Both the position numbers and the translations under genes were made by a program. From Vibrio sp. (GTDB taxonomy: Bacteria > Pseudomonadota > Gammaproteobacteria > Enterobacterales > Vibrionaceae), in contig SLFB01000332.1 of NCBI GenBank assembly GCA_007124475.1, positions 1-10,545 on the forward strand: DNA of 10,545 nt, read 5' to 3'. This document shows positions 6,490 to 10,545 of this stretch, piece after piece. The stretch's first letter is position 1; each line of letters opens with the position of its first letter. Under the pieces are notes generated by a model. That model did not search any database, was not told where the DNA came from, and saw only the letters and a program-made list of their open reading frames with translations.

Positions 6490-6582
6490 GGTCAGGCTCT
6501 TTCTAATTGGTTTGGTATTTTCGTTGAGCAATAAAGTCAGTGAACATAACAAACACAAACAATGTAAATCATCAGCGACTGG

Positions 6583-6627
6583 AATTACTATAGAGTTAAA
6601 TGTAATACATTAAACTCTATAGTAATT
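6583..6627. repeat. 45-nt near-perfect hairpin
   Basis: AATTACTATAGAGTT (6583-6597) and AACTCTATAGTAATT (6613-6627) form a perfect 15-bp stem. After a single A/A mismatch, AATGT/ACATT adds 5 more pairs around a 3-nt loop (6604-6606). No T tract follows on either strand. It is much longer and more regular than expected by chance. Possible roles are a terminator without a U tract, an mRNA stabiliser, a DNA-binding site or a small palindromic element. Confidence 0.75.
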
Positions 6628-6648
6628 ATATACTTTATGGTAAATAGC

Positions 6649-6681
6649 TTATGTTTAATGGACATTATACGGTAAACATAA
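6649..6681. repeat. 9-bp inverted repeat with 15-bp spacer
   Basis: TTATGTTTA (6649-6657) is exactly repeated in inverse as TAAACATAA (6673-6681). The arms are 24 bp apart centre to centre, about two helical turns, which suits either a dimer-binding site or an RNA stem. No gene start lies close by. Confidence 0.45.
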
Positions 6682-6958
6682 TGGGGTATGGTTCAGGGCA
6701 ATTAATGGTATAAATCAGCAGACAGACTATTAAATCACACCACGACATTTAACATAATATACATAATGCGCACTCGGTAGGCGGGATGATAATCGGTGTT
6801 TACTATGTTCCTTCATTACAAGTTCACCTCTAAAGTCTCTTTTAGTCAGCTTAATCCAGACGATTTGTCAGCAACTAGAAAGATCGTTGCTGTTCAGTAT
6901 GTTTTTATGGCTACTGGTGATAAATATATGGATTGTTTGTTCTGATACATGATCTGGA

Positions 6959-7276
6959 TTAACGTGATTTTTTAGTTATCCCTGGTTGGCTTTTAAAGCC
7001 TTGATGCGGGAACACGTTTCGGATCCGTTGTTGAACTTTTTTGGGAATGCCTTTTGATAAAACCAGCTTCATAGATGTTCTTTGATGATAAACCTTAATT
7101 TGTCCGTCAAACGGTGTTGCACGTCCAATCTCTAGTAAGTGGCTTTTAAATGCTGGCGGAAAATGGCCTTTTACCTTAGTAATTTCTCCTGCGTTAACGG
7201 TAACTTTTAATACGGGTCTATCGATGGCAACTAACCAAAAAACAATAATGGCAGCAACAATAATCACATAAAGCAT
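6959..7276 (-). CDS. DUF3634-type membrane-anchored protein
   Basis: The 105-residue protein has one N-terminal hydrophobic helix (about residues 2-17, LYVIIVAAIIVFWLVA). After it comes a basic soluble part with VTVNAGEITKVKGHFPPAF and, near the end, VQQRIRNVFPHQG. I recognise this as resembling the DUF3634 family of small gammaproteobacterial proteins, whose function is unknown. The helix is probably an uncleaved signal anchor. The start at 7276 is supported by AGGAG (7283-7287) 6 nt upstream, which lies inside the last codons of matP, with only 3 bp between the matP stop and this ATG. The two genes are therefore very likely co-transcribed and translationally coupled. No intrinsic terminator is visible immediately downstream. 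The family call is by memory of the sequence type and should be treated as moderate. Confidence 0.8.
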   Translation of the reverse strand: MLYVIIVAAIIVFWLVAIDRPVLKVTVNAGEITKVKGHFPPAFKSHLLEIGRATPFDGQIKVYHQRTSMKLVLSKGIPKKVQQRIRNVFPHQGFKSQPGITKKSR

Positions 7277-7279
7277 TTT

Positions 7280-7735
7280 TTACTCCTGATCCGTCAGTAA
7301 TTTACTTAAATCTTCTTTGAGACTACTTACCGTTCGGCTGGCTTTCTCACTTCTTGATGCTTCACTTAATAAATACTCAATGGCATCTGATAATGTACAA
7401 CCCAGCTCATTTGCCCGTAAGGATAATTTTTCCCATACACGATAATCTAGATCAATAGATTTTTTCCGTGTATGCAATTGTTCTGCATTAAAGTGCCTTT
7501 TACGCTTGGCTCGTATCGCTTGCTTGAGTTTATTTTCAAGCTCAGGTGACATATGACGCTCGATCCAATCGAGTACCAATGTGGGCTGATGCTCCAGTGC
7601 TTTTAATTCGACAATAGCATTATCAATTTCACTGCGATCTATGTAACGTGTGATCGATTGACCATCTTTCCACTTTTTTACTAAATACTGCCATTTCCAA
7701 CCACATTCTAAATTTTCAAGTTGCTGATATTTCAT
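7280..7735 (-). CDS. matP: MatP, macrodomain Ter organiser
   Basis: This 151-residue DNA-binding protein (E. coli MatP: 150) binds 13-bp matS sites (GTGAC-N3-GTCAC type) spread over the chromosome terminus, condenses the Ter region, and links it to the division site through ZapB. The N-terminus MKYQQLENLECGWKW and the central segment IRAKRKRHFNAEQLHTRKKSIDLD are nearly identical to E. coli. They cover the four-helix bundle and the start of the ribbon-helix-helix (about 90-130). The C-terminal coiled coil follows (SSLKEDLSKLL). The ATG at 7735 gives the expected N-terminus, although no strong Shine-Dalgarno precedes it. It is divergent from the lonH-like gene, as in E. coli, and leads an operon with the DUF3634-type gene. 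A degenerate matS-like sequence lies in its predicted promoter. Confidence 0.96.
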   Translation of the reverse strand: MKYQQLENLECGWKWQYLVKKWKDGQSITRYIDRSEIDNAIVELKALEHQPTLVLDWIERHMSPELENKLKQAIRAKRKRHFNAEQLHTRKKSIDLDYRVWEKLSLRANELGCTLSDAIEYLLSEASRSEKASRTVSSLKEDLSKLLTDQE

Positions 7736-7749
7736 TGTTGGCCAACCTA

Positions 7750-7779
7750 AATATACGTTATAGTGACAGGGTAACTCAA
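7750..7779 (-). promoter_or_regulatory. Predicted matP promoter with matS-like sequence in the spacer
   Basis: On the minus strand, TTGAGT (7774-7779) and TATATT (7750-7755) are separated by 18 bp and match sigma-70 elements well. The predicted start is about 8 bp before the matP ATG, giving a very short leader. An alternative is TTAAGT (7780-7785) with TATAAC (7757-7762). The 13-mer GTGACAGGGTAAC (7763-7775) lies between the hexamers and agrees with the matS consensus GTGAC-RNY-GTCAC except at two positions. MatP autoregulation is a hypothesis. Confidence 0.45.
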
Positions 7780-7915
7780 ACTTAAGTCGCTTTCAATCAT
7801 TGCTCGATACACCAACTCTATTGTCTAGCTGCGACGGTAAGTCTGTTCCAAGTTATTTGGATACAGAGAAAAAATAATAAGAATAACAAAGCTATTCGTA
7901 GATGCCGTTTTTCTA

Positions 7916-7921
7916 TATAAT
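7916..7921 (+). promoter_or_regulatory. Candidate -10 element for the lonH-like gene
   Basis: A perfect TATAAT hexamer lies 30 bp upstream of the ATG at 7952, placing the start of transcription near 7928. No good -35 hexamer is seen at 16-18 bp (TATTCG at 17 bp), so another factor may be needed, or this is a chance match in AT-rich DNA. Confidence 0.45.
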
Positions 7922-7951
7922 TTCAGTCCTTTTAATCACTTTGATGACTCA

Positions 7952-9595
7952 ATGACACAAGATATCTGGCGTTTAGCGACACCTCAGTATGATGATTTTA
8001 ATGATCAACTCGCTCATTTTCCCCAATTACCAGCGATTCCATTTATCAATACTCAACCAAGATTGTTGCAAGCAATGGATTCTTTCGTTGCCTTGCAAGG
8101 CTTTAGTCGAGTGCTATTGGTCAATGCCCCGGATAATTCTATCTATCGCTCTTTAATTGCAGAATATCTCGCCACATCACAGCAAGCGGTAGTCAAAAAA
8201 ACCGAAACGCTCGATACCAGCTTACTCTTTGGTCAAGTGTCGGCAGATAATAGTGGGCAAATACGTCAGCATATCCCTGGATTACTTGCACAAGCTGATA
8301 ATGGGTATTTGATTATCTCGGCCAATTTATTATTGGCTAACCCACTCTGCTGGCCACTGTTGAAATCTGCCGTATTGGGTGAGCCGGTTACGCCGCTCAA
8401 TGTAGACAAAAAATCATTATTAACCACACCGATTACTCAATCATATAACATTAAGTTGATTGTTGTCGGTGATCGTCATCAACTCGCCGATATCGACTTT
8501 TTAGATGCAGATATTCATGCCGGATTATGCTTGTTTAGTGAAATCGAGCTGGATATTAAGCTTAATCCGCAAACCATAACGACCTATTTAGGTTACTTAC
8601 AATGGTTAATCCAGCGCTATCAACTCCCTAGCCTGACTACCGATACATTAAAGACTTTAATGACGGCTGGCGCTCGTTATACAGAAGATCAGCACTATGC
8701 GCCATTATGTATCATGTGGCATCGTGCCTTGTTAGAAGAGTCGAAGTTGGTCTCGAACAGCGAAGTTCTGACTCAACAAGATATCGAACAAGTGATTGAA
8801 CAACGTTACTATCGAGCCTCTTATCTACCTGAACGTGCTCTAGACGATATTCTTGATGGCCAAGTGATTATTGAAACTCAAGGCGAGCAGATAGGTCAAG
8901 TCAATGGGTTAACCGTTATTGATGTACCAGGACATCCCTGCTCTTACGGTGAACCGGCACGAATTTCTTGTGTGATTCATTTCGGTGATGGTGACATTGC
9001 TGATGTGGAACGTAAAGTTGAATTAGGCGGCAATTTGCATGCTAAAGGTATGATGATTATGCAGGCCTTTGTCAGCAGCGCGCTTGATCTCGATGTACCA
9101 TTACCCTTTTCTGCTTCGGTCGTTTTTGAGCAATCTTACAGTGAAGTTGATGGCGACAGTGCATCGCTAGCCGAACTATGTTCTCTGGTGAGCGCTTTGT
9201 CAGAGTACCCAATTGATCAACAAATTGCGGTTACTGGCGCTGTTGACCAATTTGGTCGAGTACAAGCAGTTGGCGGGCTTAACGAAAAAATCGAAGGTTT
9301 TTATCGAGTCTGCCAACACCATGGTTTTACTGGTCATCAAGGGGTAATTTTACCATACAGTAATCTCAAACATCTGGCCTTACACCCTGAAGTGGTAGAG
9401 AGTATTAAAAATGGCGAATTTACCATTTGGCCGGTTTCTAATGTTGATGAAGCTATCCCGATCTTGATGAACAAACCTTTTAGAGGTGATGACGAAGAAA
9501 GTGTCATTAGCAAGATCGCTGAGCGAATCGAATCTTTTGAGAAACATATCCAACCATTAGGATTGATAGATAGACTTAGAAATTGGTTTATTTAA
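7952..9595 (+). CDS. lonH: Lon-family protease-like protein, YcbZ/LonH type
   Basis: The 547-residue protein has a C-terminal Lon-type (S16) serine-lysine peptidase domain (about 330-520). The probable catalytic serine is S403 in SEVDGDSASLAEL and the lysine is K446 in GGLNEKIEGFY. Supporting motifs are VPGHPCSYGEPARISC and GGNLHAKGMMIM. The N-terminal half occupies the place of the AAA+ module, but the expected P-loop position reads LVNAPDNSIYRSLI, with no GKS/GKT. ATP-driven unfolding is therefore doubtful. E. coli YcbZ, also adjacent to matP and fabA, has 586 residues and is similarly a poorly characterised putative Lon-like protease. The start has no strong ribosome site; ATG 7952 is the first in frame after the promoter-like TATAAT. 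It ends 68 bp before fabA, and its stop overlaps the fabA control region. The substrate is unknown. Confidence 0.9.
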   Translation: MTQDIWRLATPQYDDFNDQLAHFPQLPAIPFINTQPRLLQAMDSFVALQGFSRVLLVNAPDNSIYRSLIAEYLATSQQAVVKKTETLDTSLLFGQVSADNSGQIRQHIPGLLAQADNGYLIISANLLLANPLCWPLLKSAVLGEPVTPLNVDKKSLLTTPITQSYNIKLIVVGDRHQLADIDFLDADIHAGLCLFSEIELDIKLNPQTITTYLGYLQWLIQRYQLPSLTTDTLKTLMTAGARYTEDQHYAPLCIMWHRALLEESKLVSNSEVLTQQDIEQVIEQRYYRASYLPERALDDILDGQVIIETQGEQIGQVNGLTVIDVPGHPCSYGEPARISCVIHFGDGDIADVERKVELGGNLHAKGMMIMQAFVSSALDLDVPLPFSASVVFEQSYSEVDGDSASLAELCSLVSALSEYPIDQQIAVTGAVDQFGRVQAVGGLNEKIEGFYRVCQHHGFTGHQGVILPYSNLKHLALHPEVVESIKNGEFTIWPVSNVDEAIPILMNKPFRGDDEESVISKIAERIESFEKHIQPLGLIDRLRNWFI

Positions 9596-9612
9596 TACTG
9601 ATCGGAGTTGTT
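9596..9612 (+). promoter_or_regulatory. FadR-like operator upstream of fabA
   Basis: TACTGATCGGAGTTGTT matches 11 of the 15 defined positions of the FadR consensus AACTGGTC-N-GACC-N-GTT. It starts right after the lonH-like stop codon. With the promoter proposed here its centre is about 40 bp upstream of the transcription start, the position from which FadR activates fabA in E. coli. Confidence 0.65.
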
Positions 9613-9636
9613 TAGCGTACATGTGTTCACTAACAT
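9608..9636 (+). promoter_or_regulatory. Predicted fabA promoter
   Basis: TTGTTT (9608-9613) and TAACAT (9631-9636) are separated by 17 bp. Both hexamers are weak, which fits a promoter that depends on an activator. The leader would be about 20 nt, with GGAG (9653-9656) 7 nt before the fabA ATG. Confidence 0.5.
9614..9631 (+). promoter_or_regulatory. FabR-like operator in the fabA promoter
   Basis: AGCGTACATGTGTTCACT is an imperfect dyad (AGCGTACA / TGTTCACT, 6 of 8 positions symmetric) of the form known for FabR, the TetR-family repressor that senses the unsaturated to saturated acyl ratio in enterobacteria and Vibrio. It fills the spacer between the predicted -35 and -10 hexamers, so binding would block RNA polymerase. 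Confidence 0.72.
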
Positions 9637-9663
9637 GCCCCTATCTAATTATGGAGTAAAACA

Positions 9664-10182
9664 ATGCACAATAAACGAGACTCATATCAACGTGAAGATT
9701 TACTAGCCTCTAGTCGTGGTGAACTATTTGGTGAAGGCTACCCTCAGCTTCCTGCTCCTAACATGTTGATGATGGATCGGGTAACCAAAATGTCTGAAAC
9801 TGAGGGCGATTTCGGAAAAGGCTTAATCTTAGCAGAATTGGATATCCACCCTGACCTATGGTTCTTCGACTGTCATTTTCCTGGTGACCCGGTAATGCCT
9901 GGGTGCTTGGGATTAGATGCGATGTGGCAATTAGTGGGCTTCTTTCTTGGTTGGGTTGGAGGCAAAGGAAAAGGCCGAGCATTAGGCGTTGGTGAAGTTA
10001 AGTTTACCGGCCAAATTTTACCAACCGCTAAAAAAGTGACTTATGAGATTCATATGAAACGCGTCGTGAATCGTAAGCTGGTAATGGGCTTAGCTGATGG
10101 CCGAGTATTAGTGGATGGTAAAGAAATTTATGTGGCAAAAGATTTAAAAGTGGGCTTGTTTCAAGACACTTCCGCTTTTTAA
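9664..10182 (+). CDS. fabA: FabA, 3-hydroxydecanoyl-ACP dehydratase/isomerase
   Basis: The 172-residue enzyme has the same length as E. coli FabA and is mostly identical to it by eye. It dehydrates 3-hydroxyacyl-ACPs and isomerises trans-2- to cis-3-decenoyl-ACP, the branch point of anaerobic unsaturated fatty acid synthesis in the cytoplasm; FabB then elongates the product. The hot-dog fold carries the catalytic pair H71 (FFDCHFPGDPVMPG) and D85 (CLGLDAMWQL), counting the initiator Met. LMMDRV near residue 36 and the C-terminal DLKVGLFQDTSAF are conserved. The ATG at 9664 is preceded by GGAG at good spacing. The upstream lonH-like gene and the downstream convergent rmf reproduce the E. coli neighbourhood. 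Regulation by FadR (activator) and FabR (repressor) is predicted from adjacent operators in the promoter. Confidence 0.98.
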   Translation: MHNKRDSYQREDLLASSRGELFGEGYPQLPAPNMLMMDRVTKMSETEGDFGKGLILAELDIHPDLWFFDCHFPGDPVMPGCLGLDAMWQLVGFFLGWVGGKGKGRALGVGEVKFTGQILPTAKKVTYEIHMKRVVNRKLVMGLADGRVLVDGKEIYVAKDLKVGLFQDTSAF

Positions 10183-10197
10183 TGATATGAAAAAATG

Positions 10198-10226
10198 TAA
10201 AACAGCTGTATTGGCTGTTTTATTTT
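10198..10226 (+). terminator. Intrinsic terminator of fabA
   Basis: A perfect 9-bp stem, TAAAACAGC (10198-10206) with GCTGTTTTA (10214-10222), has a 7-nt loop and is followed by TTTT (10223-10226). It starts 15 bp after the fabA stop. On the minus strand the stem is followed by CATTTTTT, so it may also back up termination from rmf. Confidence 0.82.
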
Positions 10227-10276
10227 ACTACCAACATTTAAGTTATAGTGCACTAGAGGGTAATTGTAACTAACGT

Positions 10277-10297
10277 CTATAAATGCAAAAAGCCCCT
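10277..10297 (-). terminator. Intrinsic terminator of rmf
   Basis: On the minus strand, AAGCCCC and GGGGCTT (10291-10297 and 10280-10286) form a 7-bp GC-rich stem around a GAAA tetraloop, followed by a run of five T (10281-10277, partly shared with the stem). It lies about 33 bp after the rmf stop. No T tract follows on the plus strand. Confidence 0.85.
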
Positions 10298-10330
10298 TTC
10301 GGGGCTTAGATCCATGTTGTATGTGGCAAA

Positions 10331-10504
10331 TTATTTGTAGAGACCTGAGTTTTTATCATCTCGGGCGTCACGCCAACCACCTAGCCAATATGAGCGAGCA
10401 TCAGTCTGTTGATAAGGGCACTCTTCAGGAGAACGTCCGTTCAATCCTGCTTTGTATCCTTGAGATTGCGCTCTTTCCAGGCGATCACGCTTTTGTCTCT
10501 TCAT
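10331..10504 (-). CDS. rmf: Ribosome modulation factor
   Basis: The 57-residue basic protein (E. coli RMF: 55) drives dimerisation of 70S ribosomes into inactive 100S particles in stationary phase or starvation. MKRQKRDRLERA at the start, then GYKAGLNGRS, CPYQ, RSYWLGGWRDA are conserved in order; the C-terminal KNSGLYK is specific to this lineage. I chose the ATG at 10504 over one 13 codons upstream because it gives the family N-terminus and has GAGGAC (10511-10516) 6 nt before it. The gene converges on fabA, as in E. coli, with a terminator in between. Only 41 bp of upstream sequence is in the window, so its stationary-phase promoter cannot be judged. Confidence 0.97.
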   Translation of the reverse strand: MKRQKRDRLERAQSQGYKAGLNGRSPEECPYQQTDARSYWLGGWRDARDDKNSGLYK

Positions 10505-10545
10505 AGTGCAGTCCTCATACAGTAACTTGTTTCTAACGTACAACT

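Larger units (their letters stand above)
6481..6958. other. 478-bp gap without a convincing gene, rich in inverted repeats
   Basis: The gap lies between the convergent kinase and matP-DUF3634 operons, so both transcripts must end in or near it. It is AT-rich. It contains a 45-nt near-perfect hairpin (6583-6627), a 9-bp inverted repeat (6649-6681) and a 7-bp hairpin CAGCAAC/GTTGCTG (6869-6892). The only short open frame worth naming is 46 codons (6805-6945) without a ribosome site. No tRNA or known riboswitch was recognised. Confidence 0.6.

Noticed and set aside
6774..6785. GGTAGGCGG match to the ERIC core in the gap after the kinase gene
   Set aside because: Only 9 bp agree and the flanks do not align with either ERIC copy.
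6805..6945. 46-codon open frame (MFLHYKFTSK...) on the plus strand in the gap
   Set aside because: No ribosome site, no recognisable family and no promoter. It could be a decayed gene, but the evidence is too weak to call.
9758..9982. 74-codon open frame on the minus strand
   Set aside because: Antisense shadow of the conserved fabA coding sequence.
10505..10543. Upstream ATG extending rmf by 13 residues
   Set aside because: The family begins with MKRQKRDRLERA and a GAGGAC ribosome site fits the ATG at 10504.

Overview
The window looks like chromosomal DNA from a Vibrionaceae gammaproteobacterium (Vibrio or a close relative). The evidence is near-identity by eye to E. coli FNR, MatP, FabA, RMF and UspE, a CTA-rich leucine usage in gapA, a NosP-VpsS type gene pair as reported in Vibrio cholerae, and ERIC-family intergenic repeats. 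No phage, plasmid, integron, CRISPR, tRNA or rRNA signature is visible. Species assignment is inference.

Layout. (1) 1-744: 3' two thirds of gapA (glyceraldehyde-3-phosphate dehydrogenase) and a probably bidirectional terminator shared with uspE. (2) 747-3072: uspE and fnr, both on the minus strand with fnr upstream, bracketed by two ERIC-type repeats in opposite orientation. One repeat carries a 70-bp internal insertion. A perfect FNR box lies 17 bp upstream of the fnr start and suggests autoregulation. (3) 3291-6480, plus strand: a small single-pass membrane protein gene of unknown function, then a FIST-domain protein (NosP-like nitric oxide/heme sensor) and, 5 bp later, a soluble hybrid histidine kinase (VpsS-like). 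(4) 6481-6958: 478 bp without a convincing gene but with several perfect inverted repeats, including a 45-nt near-perfect hairpin. (5) 6959-7735, minus strand: matP and a DUF3634-type membrane-anchored protein in a tightly coupled operon. (6) 7952-10182, plus strand: a Lon-family protein of the YcbZ/LonH type and fabA, with adjacent FadR-like and FabR-like operators in front of fabA. (7) 10331-10504, minus strand: rmf, convergent with fabA.

How the genes fit together. The matP / lonH-like / fabA / rmf block has the same order and orientations as in E. coli, so it is old core chromosome. The left half groups regulators that respond to oxygen, nitric oxide and stress: FNR, UspE and the NosP-kinase pair. 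In V. cholerae the corresponding kinase feeds the LuxU quorum-sensing phosphorelay and biofilm control; the same role here is inference. The most useful items for follow-up are the NosP-VpsS operon with a palindrome in its leader, the matS-like sequence inside the predicted matP promoter, the tandem FadR/FabR operators, the ERIC pair with its insertion, and the hairpin-rich gap downstream of the kinase. I did not find a clearly new multi-gene system.
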